Source of the DNA: CBFFRJ01 sp051486985
GTDB lineage: Bacteria; Pseudomonadota; Gammaproteobacteria; Enterobacterales; Enterobacteriaceae
NCBI RefSeq assembly: GCF_051486985.1
Contig: NZ_JAHVDV010000026.1
Coordinates: forward strand, 1 to 64,000
Reading direction: 5' to 3'
DNA length: 64,000 nucleotides
Below the pieces are notes generated by a model that saw only the letters and a list, made by a program, of their open reading frames with translations, ran no database searches and was not told the origin of the DNA. Shown here piece after piece: positions 26,586 to 35,622 of the stretch; position 1 is the first letter of the stretch, and each line of letters begins with the position of its first letter. The position numbers were made by a program, and so were the translations under genes.

Positions 26586-27668
26586 TTAGCGCGGAATCTG
26601 TTGCGTAATGCAGTGAATATTGCCACCGCCGAGCAAAATCTCACGCGCCGGAACGCCGGTAATCAGCATGCCGGGGAACATCTGCTGGAACAGTACTTCA
26701 GCCTGGGCATCGGTTGCCGGGTCAAGCAGCGGGAAAATAATGTGATCGTTGCTGATCAGGTAGTTCACATAAGATCCCGCCAGGCGGTTACCTTCGTGGC
26801 GCTCAATGGCATTACCCTTCTCAACACCGCGCGTTTCATCCGCGCTGGCGTAGAGTGCCGGCGGTGAAGGCATTTTCCACACTTTCAGCGTGCGGCCCTG
26901 AGCATCCGGGGTGTTTTCCAGAATTTCCAGCGCTGCAACGGAACGGGCGTACTGCGGATCGTTCACGTCATCCGTCCAGTGCAGCGCCACTTCTCCGGGG
27001 CGCACGAAGCAGCACATGTTATCAATATGCCCGTCGGTTTCGTCGTTAAACACCCCATCCGGCAGCCAGATAAAGGTTTTTACATCCAGGTAATCGCGAA
27101 GCTGCTGTTCGATTTCCTCTTTCGACAGGTGCGGGTTACGGTTCGGATTCAGCAAACATTCCGCGGTGGTCAGCAGGGTGCCTTCACCATCCACATGAAT
27201 CGACCCCCCTTCCAGAATCAGACGGGTGTCGTAGCAGGGCATGTCGTGATAACGGGCCACCTGGCCTGCGACTAACTGGTCTTTATCCCAGCTGTCGTAC
27301 AGACCGCCGAGCAGTCCGCCCCAGGCATTGAACGTCCAGCTTACGGCACGAACGTCGCCTGCGGCATTGCGCACAACGGTTGGACCGGTGTCGCGCATCC
27401 AGGCATCATCGCTCTCCATCTCCACCAGTGTGACGCTGGCTGGCATGGTGTTGCGTGCCTTTTCCATTTCCGCTTTTGGTACGGCCATAATGACCGGCGT
27501 TTTACGGGAGATGGCTTCAGCGACGGCAGCAAAGGCCTGCTGGGCTGGCGCGCCGTTAGCACGCCAGTTGTCGGTACGATACGGCCAGCACATCCAGACA
27601 GCCTGATGCGGCGCCCATTCGGCTGGCATAGCGAAGCCATCCTGACGCGGTGTAGTCAACGCAGGCAT
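26586..27668 (-). CDS. aguA: Agmatine deiminase
   Basis: 360 residues. It converts agmatine to N-carbamoylputrescine and ammonia. Motifs of the guanidino-group-modifying fold: WPYRTDNWR for agmatine recognition, DDAWMRDTGPT, ETDGHIDNMCCFV with the His/Asp, and the catalytic Cys in LLGGGNIHCITQQIP at the C-terminus. Its start abuts the aguB stop, so the two form an operon that takes agmatine to putrescine. Confidence 0.96.
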   Translation of the reverse strand: MPALTTPRQDGFAMPAEWAPHQAVWMCWPYRTDNWRANGAPAQQAFAAVAEAISRKTPVIMAVPKAEMEKARNTMPASVTLVEMESDDAWMRDTGPTVVRNAAGDVRAVSWTFNAWGGLLGGLYDSWDKDQLVAGQVARYHDMPCYDTRLILEGGSIHVDGEGTLLTTAECLLNPNRNPHLSKEEIEQQLRDYLDVKTFIWLPDGVFNDETDGHIDNMCCFVRPGEVALHWTDDVNDPQYARSVAALEILENTPDAQGRTLKVWKMPSPPALYASADETRGVEKGNAIERHEGNRLAGSYVNYLISNDHIIFPLLDPATDAQAEVLFQQMFPGMLITGVPAREILLGGGNIHCITQQIPR

Positions 27669-28555
27669 TATTTGCTCCTCTCGCTACCGTCCGAGGTGGC
27701 AAGCGTGGTGTACATGTTCGGACGACGGTCGCGGAACAGACCCCAGGAGGCGCGCTGCGCGGCAATCGCTTCCAGATCGAAGGTGTGGACCAGCACCACT
27801 TCATCTGTCTTGTTCGCCTGCTCAACCAGCGCACCGGTCTGGTCGGCAATGAAGGAAGAGCCGTAGAAGGTCATTTCCAGGCCTTCGATGTATTTGCTCG
27901 CTTCGGTACCGATACGGTTAGAGGCGATAACCGGGACCAGGTTTGCCGCGGCGTGGCCCTGCTGAACGCGCGTCCAGTGCGGCTGGCTGTCGATTTCCGG
28001 GTAAGCCGGTTCTGAACCAATCGCGGTCGGGTAGAAGATGATCTCAGCACCCAACAGCGCCAGGCTGCGTGCGGTTTCCGGGAACCACTGATCCCAGCAG
28101 ATGCCCACGCCGATTTTGGCGTAGCGGGTGTTCCATACTTTGAAGCCGGTGTCGCCAGGGATGAAGAACTGTTTCTCCTGGTAGGCCGGGCCGTTCGGAA
28201 TATGCGTTTTACGGTAGGTTTCCAGTACGCTGCCGTCGGCGTCAATCATCACCAGCGAGTTGTAGTAAGCGTTGTTATGCTTCTCAAACAGGCTCAGTGG
28301 CAGCACCACTTCCAGCTCTTTCGCCAGCGCCGAGAAGTGTTTAATCAGCGGGCTGTCAGCGACTTCCTGCGCCAGCGCATAGTGTTCCGGGCTCTGATCG
28401 ATGCAGAAGTACGGGGCAGCGAACAGTTCCTGGATCAGGACAACCTGCGCACCTTTGCTGTGTGCTTCACGCACCAGACGTTCAGCGTTGGCCACGTTTT
28501 TATCAAGATCCCAGGTACAGGCCATTTGGGTAGCGGCAACCGTTACATTTCTCAT
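27668..28555 (-). CDS. aguB: N-carbamoylputrescine amidase
   Basis: 295 residues from ATG 28555. Nitrilase-superfamily enzyme that hydrolyses N-carbamoylputrescine to putrescine, CO2 and ammonia. The catalytic triad is visible: Glu in LIQELFAAPYFC, Lys in TYRKTHIPNG, Cys in VGICWDQWFPE. A longer start at 28621 is rejected; the shorter form begins MRNVTVAATQMACTWD, as in the family. Divergent from a LysR regulator that probably controls the operon. Confidence 0.95.
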   Translation of the reverse strand: MRNVTVAATQMACTWDLDKNVANAERLVREAHSKGAQVVLIQELFAAPYFCIDQSPEHYALAQEVADSPLIKHFSALAKELEVVLPLSLFEKHNNAYYNSLVMIDADGSVLETYRKTHIPNGPAYQEKQFFIPGDTGFKVWNTRYAKIGVGICWDQWFPETARSLALLGAEIIFYPTAIGSEPAYPEIDSQPHWTRVQQGHAAANLVPVIASNRIGTEASKYIEGLEMTFYGSSFIADQTGALVEQANKTDEVVLVHTFDLEAIAAQRASWGLFRDRRPNMYTTLATSDGSERSK

Positions 28556-28709
28556 GAGCTTCTCCGTAATGCAGAGGGTAAATCGTTCTGAATCATAAAT
28601 ACCGCTCATAACAGGCAGCATTTATTTTGCGTAAACATGACTATAGCAATGTCTGAGGTTATGCATAAAATGTATTGTTTGCATGAAACCATGAACAGGA
28701 TGCATAGTC

Positions 28710-29606
28710 GTGATTGACCTCAATTTGCTGCGCCTCGTGCCCATTCTGGCGAAAGAGAAAAATGTTACCCGGGCAGCGCGCAAAGCCAACATCACCCAGT
28801 CGGCCTTCAGTCATGCGCTTAACCGGCTGCGTGAACAGCTCAATGATGAGATGTTTGTTCGCACCCGCAATGGTATGGAACCCACACCCTATGCCGCTTC
28901 TATGATCCCGGTAATTGAAAATGCGCTGAGCAAACTGGACTCGGCAACGCGGGGAAAAGGCAATTTTGACCCGCGTCGCGATCCGCACACCTTCTACATC
29001 GGTGCGGTGGATTACTTCGAGTTCATGTATATGCCTGCGTTGACGGCGAAATTTAAAGCCACTGCGCCCAATGTTCGCCTCTCCGTCGATATTCTGTCTG
29101 AGACCATCAAGTTCGAACGCGTGGAGCGTGGGCAACTGGATGCCTTTATTGGCGTTAATAACCTGCAATACATCCCGCAGTATTTTAATAAGCACCCGCT
29201 GATTTCCGACCATTATGTCGCGATTGCCTCGGTTGAGCGTACCGACTTGCCTGAGCAGTTAGCGCTAAAACACCTGGTGACCGAAGCACAAATTCATCTG
29301 CCTGCGGTCAGTTCTGGCGCAGACCACATTGACAGCTGGTTGTTAGAACAACACCTCTATCGCCCGCTGACCACCGTGGTGCAGAGTTACGCCGTAGGAG
29401 GACGCGTGGCGGTGGCATCGGGATATCTCATGTGTGTGCCATACCGCATTGCCAAAGAATTAGCAGCGATGATGCCGCTGCGTATTCTGGAATTACCCGC
29501 AGGCGCACCGTCTTATGATTTAATTCTGTTAACGCACCGGTTATTTGATTATCAGTCGGCATTGCAGTGGCTGATTGAGGAGTTAAAGACGGTGAGACTT
29601 GACTGA
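28710..29606 (+). CDS. LysR-type regulator divergent from aguBA
   Basis: 298 residues from GTG 28710. N-terminal HTH NVTRAARKANITQSAFSHAL, followed by a periplasmic-binding-protein-like effector domain with a MvaT/NodD-like arrangement. Divergence from aguB with a 154-bp gap suggests it senses agmatine, carbamoylputrescine or another polyamine intermediate and controls aguBA. That role is inferred only from position. Confidence 0.88.
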   Translation: MIDLNLLRLVPILAKEKNVTRAARKANITQSAFSHALNRLREQLNDEMFVRTRNGMEPTPYAASMIPVIENALSKLDSATRGKGNFDPRRDPHTFYIGAVDYFEFMYMPALTAKFKATAPNVRLSVDILSETIKFERVERGQLDAFIGVNNLQYIPQYFNKHPLISDHYVAIASVERTDLPEQLALKHLVTEAQIHLPAVSSGADHIDSWLLEQHLYRPLTTVVQSYAVGGRVAVASGYLMCVPYRIAKELAAMMPLRILELPAGAPSYDLILLTHRLFDYQSALQWLIEELKTVRLD

Positions 29607-29649
29607 ACAGGACAGGCATCCCGGATGGTGCTACAGCAATAGCTCATCG

Positions 29650-30066
29650 TTATTCTGTAAAAGCCCCTACAGGAACATTAAAACGCTTTGCCAGTGCCCG
29701 CATATGATCTAACGTCAGGTTGCGCTTGCCATTCATTATTTTGCTGACCAGTGAGCGACTACCTATTTCTTGCTGAAAACTACTTTGATTCAGCCCATGC
29801 TGGGTCATTAATACACGAAACAGCGCTAACCCGCTCTCAGTGTTTGCCGCTCTGGCATTGAACTCGGCAAATTCAGGGGCAATGTTTTCGTATTTATCAA
29901 TACGCTCGCTGAGGATGTCGATGAGTGGGCTTGCTGGCTCATTTTCCAAAAGATATTCTACCATTTCCAGTGCATCCTCATAATCTTGCCTGCAAGGGGT
30001 TTTGCCCAGAATGGGAAGCAAAGTAACCAGATGATTTGCAGCATTTAGGATATCCTGTGTTCTCAC
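29650..30066 (-). CDS. higA: HigA-type antitoxin
   Basis: 138 residues from GTG 30066, as long as E. coli HigA. The N-terminal half is helical and contains APEFAEFNARAA; the C-terminal XRE-type HTH reads EIGSRSLVSKIMNGKRNLTL. It neutralises HigB and represses the operon. It follows higB by 20 bp, the inverted toxin-first order typical of higBA. Confidence 0.93.
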   Translation of the reverse strand: MRTQDILNAANHLVTLLPILGKTPCRQDYEDALEMVEYLLENEPASPLIDILSERIDKYENIAPEFAEFNARAANTESGLALFRVLMTQHGLNQSSFQQEIGSRSLVSKIMNGKRNLTLDHMRALAKRFNVPVGAFTE

Positions 30067-30086
30067 TCTGATTGCTCCCGATATTT

Positions 30087-30374
30087 TTAAATGAGTTTGT
30101 CATAACTGGCGTGGCTGACGATGTGTTTGATAAAAAGACGGCCTGATTCGAAATCAGCATAAAACATAATGCGTAAGCTATTACCGCCAACGTCCATTAC
30201 CCACCAGCGCTCGCGATATTTCATTCGATCCAAAGGGGCATATACCTTTCTCATCTCATCTGGCGTAGTGAATCGCAGTCGCTTAAGCGTTTTATAGATA
30301 TCCGTAAGTGCTTGCGCTTCATTTGGATAACGCCTGGCCGCTTCATCAAAGGGTGCCCGTGAGATGATATGCAC
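30087..30374 (-). CDS. higB: HigB-type mRNA interferase toxin
   Basis: 95 residues from the GTG at 30374, chosen because family members start with MHIIxxAPF and GGGGAAATTAAC lies just upstream. A longer 119-residue reading would cross the operator. It has the RelE-like fold: RAPFDEAARRYPNEAQALTD, the VYAPLDRMKYRERWWVMDVG core and the FIKHIVSHASYDKL end with the conserved His. HigB cleaves translated mRNA on the ribosome. Both genes look intact. Confidence 0.9.
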   Translation of the reverse strand: MHIISRAPFDEAARRYPNEAQALTDIYKTLKRLRFTTPDEMRKVYAPLDRMKYRERWWVMDVGGNSLRIMFYADFESGRLFIKHIVSHASYDKLI

Positions 30375-30413
30375 GTTAATTTCCCCATCCGTGGTAGATA
30401 AACAATAAATTGG

Positions 30414-30434
30414 TTGTTGACATATTGTCAACAA
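30414..30434. promoter_or_regulatory. higBA operator palindrome
   Basis: TTGTTGACA-TAT-TGTCAACAA, a perfect 9-bp inverted repeat 40 bp upstream of the higB start. It contains TTGACA, a consensus -35 hexamer, so HigA bound here would cover the promoter. Confidence 0.8.
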
Positions 30435-30608
30435 GGCATGAGCCATTATTTCTGTGAAATTCTATTTTTGGTCTGAAAGCAGAAAGGATTCAATCTAACT
30501 TGCTGATAAGTTAACGAATATGGAATCAACGCCGCAAGATTGGCAGGGTGTGTTTGATATTCATTGATGCTCGAATCCCGGATGACATTGCGCCTCCGGG
30601 ATACCAAA

Positions 30609-31376
30609 TCAGGCACTCTGCGCCAGATCATCCTGCTCCGGCACCGCACGGTTAAATGCCTGATGCACGAAACGGCGCAGCAACTCCGTCGCTTCCGGCG
30701 AGGGTAACACACCCGCCAGCAGAGCGAGTGGATCAAACCCTTCTTCTTTTAACACCTCTTTCCGCTGGTGAATCATCGCGGATGCGATATCAGGCGTAAA
30801 TTCCGGGTGGAACTGCGTCGACATGGCGTTTGGTCCGTAACGCACTATCTGATGCTGGTCATGAGAGGACGATGCCAGCGCCAGCGCACCTTCCGGCAGG
30901 CGAGAGACCGTCTGCAAATGGGTCAGATGAGCGGGAAACTCGCGCGGTAACGTGCTGAGTAACATGTCATTACTGGCAAGCGGATGCAGCTGGATTGACT
31001 GACTGCCCACTTCACGCCCCTTCGGATGCCACTGGACTTCGCCCCCGAGCGCATGTGCCATCAGCTGGTGGCCGTAGCAGACGCCGAACAGCGACATGCC
31101 AATATTCATGGCTGCCCGGATCCACTCGGCGGCGGCTTCGCTCCAGGGAAGTTTGTCGGTCACCATTGCCCACGAGCCGGTTATCACCGCAACGCGGTTG
31201 GTATCCGGTGGCGGAAGGGCTTCGCCTTCAAACACTCTGATCACTTCCGTTTGTTCAAGAGGATGCCCGATAGCACGACAAAACCAGGAGGGGATATCGC
31301 CATGGGCTTCACGAATAGATTCTGAGGGAAAACCAACTTGCAGGATAATTAACGGACGATCTGCCATTACAACCAC
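30609..31376 (-). CDS. Class I glutamine amidotransferase-like protein
   Basis: 255 residues from GTG 31376 (or 252 from ATG 31367; AGGAAGAGA fits the GTG better). The GATase class I triad is present: nucleophile Cys in LFGVCYGHQLMAHALGG, and His and Glu in STQFHPEFTPD. It lacks a fused synthase domain and resembles stand-alone GMP-synthase-like amidotransferases that act on small glutamyl compounds. Neighbours give no substrate. Monocistronic. Confidence 0.85.
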   Translation of the reverse strand: MVVMADRPLIILQVGFPSESIREAHGDIPSWFCRAIGHPLEQTEVIRVFEGEALPPPDTNRVAVITGSWAMVTDKLPWSEAAAEWIRAAMNIGMSLFGVCYGHQLMAHALGGEVQWHPKGREVGSQSIQLHPLASNDMLLSTLPREFPAHLTHLQTVSRLPEGALALASSSHDQHQIVRYGPNAMSTQFHPEFTPDIASAMIHQRKEVLKEEGFDPLALLAGVLPSPEATELLRRFVHQAFNRAVPEQDDLAQSA

Positions 31377-32142
31377 TCTCTTCCTCTGCTGAACATTTGC
31401 TCAACTATGCGCCGAAAAATGCATGTTGTGAAGAGGTTAGCAGTGAGAGGATTGTAAAGGCGAAGCGGCTAACCACGGGGCCTGCAGGCCAGAAGTGGTG
31501 CTATTTTGTTGTTTTTTAGTCTAAAAATTGTACAGTCATTAAATGTTCATTTTTTTATGAGCTATCACGAAATTCCTTTAAATTACGCAAGCAAAGAAAG
31601 ATTCTATTGACAGTAGTTTGTGTGAACGTTGGTTAACCTGAAGATGAGGTTTTCGCTCACATCGAGGATGCGATATGAAATTTTGAATTCCGTTACTGGC
31701 GTAACGTAAACCGTTATGGTTTATGAGATTCATTACTTTTTATTACCGGGTAGGATCTTAAACCGTTATGGGGGGGTTGGTAACATTCTTCTCTATTTTC
31801 CATAAATGGTAATCATTACCAGTATGAATGTATTAAGAGTCTCCGATAGTTACTAATCGAAGCACCAGTTCAGTCAATCATGTTATTATCCAGCGCCCGC
31901 CTTGAATAATAAAGAATCTATAACCCTCACTTGTTGCCATAATTTTATCAATCATTCCTGATGATAATAAAAATCTGATTTTAAAACTAATGTGAGCTTA
32001 GCCGGAGTTAATAAGTTGACATTGTGATCCCAAGCATTCATTTTCTAATAAATTTTATTCTAAGCATGCGCTATGAATAAATTTTGCTTCATATGTTCGC
32101 CTTTGGTGATTTGTTTGAATGTATTCATAAGGAATATGAATA
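31377..32142. other. AT-rich intergenic region before adhesin 1
   Basis: 766 bp without a supportable gene. AT content rises sharply relative to the core genes on either side, marking the left edge of the accessory region. TAAACCGTTATGG occurs at about 31706-31718 with a second copy near 31758-31770. No chaperone or usher remnant is recognisable. Confidence 0.6.
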
Positions 32143-33051
32143 ATGCGGATTAAAAGCGTTGGATTTCTTTTTTTATTTTTCATTGCAATTGTAAGTCCAG
32201 AGCGGGCAACTGCGGGGACATGTTGGAGTGAAACCAAACAAGTTACTGCAGCTGATTTTATTAATAGTAAAAACACCAGTATACCAGGCCGGGAAAGGTT
32301 CACATTAGGTAATGTCATGGGGTATTGTAGTATTGATAACGGTACTTACTATCATGACAGAGTTTATTATGGTGGTATGACAAGCAGCATTAGTGGGTGT
32401 TACATAGCCGTGAGCGCGCAATCTCCTTACTGCACACTATGTTACATAGATCCATCTTACTCCCATAGCCAAACAGTGAGACCGTATTCAAACGGAGTAG
32501 TTCTCGATTGCCCTGCTGGGCATATTCAAAGCCTCGGTACAAACACCGTGCTCGCACGCGGTCAAATGACCTTTGTTGGATACGATTATTCTCAATATTA
32601 TTCTTATTTAAGCTTTCTCCTTGTCGGAGACGTAAGATTTGATGGGACATGTGATGTCACAGGAGTTGATAACAGCACGGTACGTTTGCCATCTGTCCCA
32701 CGTGCCGAACTGGCAGTCGGCACGGGCCGTTACTCCCAAATCTTCAAAGATTTTACCTTTACACTGAAATGTAAAAACCAGCCGAAGATTAATCTCAAAT
32801 TTGACAGTTCAAATAAAATGGCAGGCGTCACTGATGATGTACTGGCCAATACCACAATCGGTAATGATGATGTTGGGTTTCAAATTTATTATAAAAACAC
32901 GCCGTTAAAGTTCGGTGATAATAAAGCTTTAATGACCAGCACACAGGAGAATGAACAGCTGAAATTCACCGCTTATTATTATCGCAAAAGTACGGGGATC
33001 AATGCGGGTACTATTACCAGCAATGCCGAATTTACGTTTGACTATGAGTAA
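32143..33051 (+). CDS. Orphan fimbrial-type adhesin 1
   Basis: 302 residues with a signal peptide (about 1-25, ending ERATAG). The N-terminal domain (to about 165) has seven Cys and looks receptor-binding. The C-terminal domain is pilin-like: TCDVTG, VRLPSVPRAELAVGTGRYSQ, FTLKCKNQPKINLKFD, DVGFQIYYKNTPLKFGD and a last beta-strand AEFTFDYE of the kind a chaperone caps. This is the two-domain plan of FimH-like tip adhesins. AAGGAAT precedes the ATG. No chaperone, usher or major pilin is nearby. Confidence 0.75.
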   Translation: MRIKSVGFLFLFFIAIVSPERATAGTCWSETKQVTAADFINSKNTSIPGRERFTLGNVMGYCSIDNGTYYHDRVYYGGMTSSISGCYIAVSAQSPYCTLCYIDPSYSHSQTVRPYSNGVVLDCPAGHIQSLGTNTVLARGQMTFVGYDYSQYYSYLSFLLVGDVRFDGTCDVTGVDNSTVRLPSVPRAELAVGTGRYSQIFKDFTFTLKCKNQPKINLKFDSSNKMAGVTDDVLANTTIGNDDVGFQIYYKNTPLKFGDNKALMTSTQENEQLKFTAYYYRKSTGINAGTITSNAEFTFDYE

Positions 33052-33554
33052 AAAATTGCCAGTCTGAGTCCCAGTCTGGCATGCTTTGCGTGGGGTAGTT
33101 GCCTGCTTACCTACTTACTGTCCCTGACGTTTACTTCTGACCTTACACTATTGTTAATTAAGTGCCCGCACTCTTTAATTTGCATTAAGTTGCTTTTTAC
33201 AAATGAGCACTGATTTGTTCCCCTTTCTCCGCATTAACTGCGTCTCATTCAACAAAGAGCAAATTACATACTAATAAAAAGCTCCTCTTCGCTCGCTTAA
33301 CCTTCTTTTTCATGAGGATGTTCTCATCTCTTCTTCCAACATCTTGATAATATTGGACTGTATGAATGGGAGAACACAATTTTCAGCATTGCATTTGTTT
33401 ATATAAAGCACTTTTGATCCCGAAAAAGGTTTCATAAACCTGGTTTTGCCTGATGGAACAAGGTTTCATAAGAAATGATTGCCGATTTAAATTAAAGAAA
33501 TTCTATTAATTGTCGTTATAAACCTTAATTCAACCCGACCGAGTACTCGCCATT
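33052..33554. other. Intergenic region with 12-bp direct repeats before MCP
   Basis: No gene seen. AAGGTTTCATAA occurs twice, at 33426-33437 and 33460-33471, 34 bp apart, just upstream of the chemoreceptor. GCCGAT at 33481 resembles a sigma28 -10 core, but no TAAA -35 lies at the right distance, so flagellar control is not supported. Confidence 0.5.
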
Positions 33555-35453
33555 ATGTCATGGAAAACCACGCAGGGCCGTATTGGCCTATTGCTTATTA
33601 GTTTTTTCGTTATTTTACTTGTAGTTACCTGGATCGTTATTAAGCAATTTGTTTCACCACAAATAATTGAAACGGAAACAAAAAATATTCAGGCCACGGT
33701 TGAATTGCAAAGTGATGCGATCAAAGAGCAGATGAACCGTGTAAAAGCGCAGCAACGCGCTATGACTGAACTGGTTGTGGCATTACAAAGCGATCAGATT
33801 GATGCGCTGTTACCGCAACTCGTTAATCAATATGGAGATTTGAACGTCTTCGGCGGCGGGATTTGGCCGTTACCCGGTCAGCGTGATCCAGCGCGGGACA
33901 AATTCAGTACCTTTTATGCACGTAATTCCAGCGGCACGCTTCAGGTCAATACAGTCTGGAACCAGCCTGAGTCGGCAAAATACTGGGAACAGCCCTGGTA
34001 TAAAGACGGCATGAATGCGCCGAAGGGCGAGTGCGCCTGGGCGAAAGCCTACCAGGACGCTGCCAGCCCGCAGCCGCGCACCAACTGTGCGATGGCTATT
34101 ACCAAAGATGGTAAAGCCTGGGGTGTGGCGACTATCGACGTCACGCTGGGCTTCTTTAACCAACTGGCCGTGGACATGGGTAAAGCCGTAGGCGGCAGCG
34201 TGCTGATCGTGGAAGCGGATGGCAAAATCGTGGGTAATGGCTCCGCGGTGCAGGATAAACCCGCGCTGTCGAACGTACGTGACCTCAATCTTCCCTCCTC
34301 TTCAGCGTTATCGGCGCTACTGGCAAAAAGCAGCACAACCGAAGCCACCGGCACTTATGAGGGGGAGGAGGGCGAGCACACGCTGCTGGTATTGCCGATC
34401 AGCGGGAGCCCGTGGTACATGGCGGTGGATATTCCATCCAGCCACCTGGTAAGCCTGTCAGATGCCATTATGACGAAACTGACGATTGTGCAGGCGGTGA
34501 TTGGCCTGCTGATTGTGTTCATCATGATGATCATTGTGCGTAATATTTTCCGCAATGTGACCTTACTGAATCAGAATATTGAAGCGCTCTCCAGCGGCGG
34601 GGCCGATTTAACCCAACGCTTAACGCAGAGTAAGAGCCCGGAATTTAATGCGGTGGTTAATAACTTCAACACCTTCATTTCATTCCTTAATGAACTGATG
34701 CAGAAGGTCGGCAGCAGTTCAATGGCAATTTCGTCGGCCTCACGGCAGATTGCCAGCGGCAACCTGAACCTCTCGTCACGTACCGAGGAGCAATCTTCTT
34801 CGATTGTTGAAACCGCAGCATCGATGGAAGAGCTCACCAGCACCGTGCGCCAGAATGCTGAAAATGCATTGCAGGCGAATAAGCTGGCGGTGGAAGCAAC
34901 GCAGGCCGCCAGAAAAGGGGCCAGTGTGGTAAACCAGGTGGTTTCCACCATGAACCACATTAATGACTCTTCCTCGAAAGTGGTGGAGATCATCAGTGTG
35001 ATTGACGGCATTGCCTTCCAGACCAACATCCTGGCGCTCAACGCCGCAGTAGAAGCTGCGCGTGCGGGTGAACATGGTCGCGGCTTTGCGGTGGTGGCAG
35101 GGGAAGTACGTTCACTTGCTCAGCGCAGCGCCCGTTCTGCTCAGGAGATCAAAAAGCTGATTGAAGAGTCCGTCAGCAGCATTGAGCAGGGCAGTGGGCT
35201 GGTGCGTCAGGCGGGTGCCAACATGGATGGCCTGATGGAAAAAGTGGAAAGCGTAAACGTGCTGATTTCAGAAATCAGCTCTTCAAGTGATGAGCAGAGC
35301 CGTGGCATTGCGCAAATCAATATTGCGATTAACCAGCTCGACAGCGCCACGCAGCAGAACGCCGCGCTGGTAGAGCAGGTGGCTGCCGCCGCGCAGTCGA
35401 TGGAAGAGCAGACCGTGCAGCTCGAAAACGTGGTCGGCAGCTTTAAGCTCTGA
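33555..35453 (+). CDS. Methyl-accepting chemotaxis protein with dCache domain
   Basis: 632 residues. TM1 at about 9-31, a periplasmic dCache-type ligand domain (to about 310, with WYKDGMNAPKGECAWAKAY), TM2 at about 316-340, HAMP, and a cytoplasmic signalling coiled coil whose hairpin tip reads IDGIAFQTNILALNAAVEAA. It ends SFKL without the NWETF-type pentapeptide used to tether CheR/CheB, so it is a low-abundance type receptor that depends on others for adaptation. A diverged copy of its 3' end lies at 36733-37023. Confidence 0.93.
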   Translation: MSWKTTQGRIGLLLISFFVILLVVTWIVIKQFVSPQIIETETKNIQATVELQSDAIKEQMNRVKAQQRAMTELVVALQSDQIDALLPQLVNQYGDLNVFGGGIWPLPGQRDPARDKFSTFYARNSSGTLQVNTVWNQPESAKYWEQPWYKDGMNAPKGECAWAKAYQDAASPQPRTNCAMAITKDGKAWGVATIDVTLGFFNQLAVDMGKAVGGSVLIVEADGKIVGNGSAVQDKPALSNVRDLNLPSSSALSALLAKSSTTEATGTYEGEEGEHTLLVLPISGSPWYMAVDIPSSHLVSLSDAIMTKLTIVQAVIGLLIVFIMMIIVRNIFRNVTLLNQNIEALSSGGADLTQRLTQSKSPEFNAVVNNFNTFISFLNELMQKVGSSSMAISSASRQIASGNLNLSSRTEEQSSSIVETAASMEELTSTVRQNAENALQANKLAVEATQAARKGASVVNQVVSTMNHINDSSSKVVEIISVIDGIAFQTNILALNAAVEAARAGEHGRGFAVVAGEVRSLAQRSARSAQEIKKLIEESVSSIEQGSGLVRQAGANMDGLMEKVESVNVLISEISSSSDEQSRGIAQINIAINQLDSATQQNAALVEQVAAAAQSMEEQTVQLENVVGSFKL

Positions 35454-35462
35454 CCATAAGCA

Positions 35463-35488
35463 ATGGCCGACCCGCAAGGGCCGGCCAT
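35463..35488 (+). terminator. Terminator-like hairpin after MCP
   Basis: ATGGCCGACCC-GCAA-GGGCCGGCCAT is an imperfect GC-rich stem 10 bases after the stop, with only a weak T tract following. The equivalent hairpin after the MCP fragment (37032-37059) is perfect. Confidence 0.6.
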
Positions 35489-35622
35489 GCTGTTGCCTAC
35501 CAAAATCAGCAAGTGACTGTTGTGATTTTTATCTGTTATCGTTGCCGGGACGAAGATGGTGACGTTTTTCCGTGGCAGTGGAATAAACGCAATAATATTT
35601 GACGTTTTATTTTGGGGCATTC

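Noticed and set aside
33481..33486. Sigma28 promoter for the chemoreceptor
   Set aside because: GCCGAT core present but no TAAA-like -35 at the required distance.
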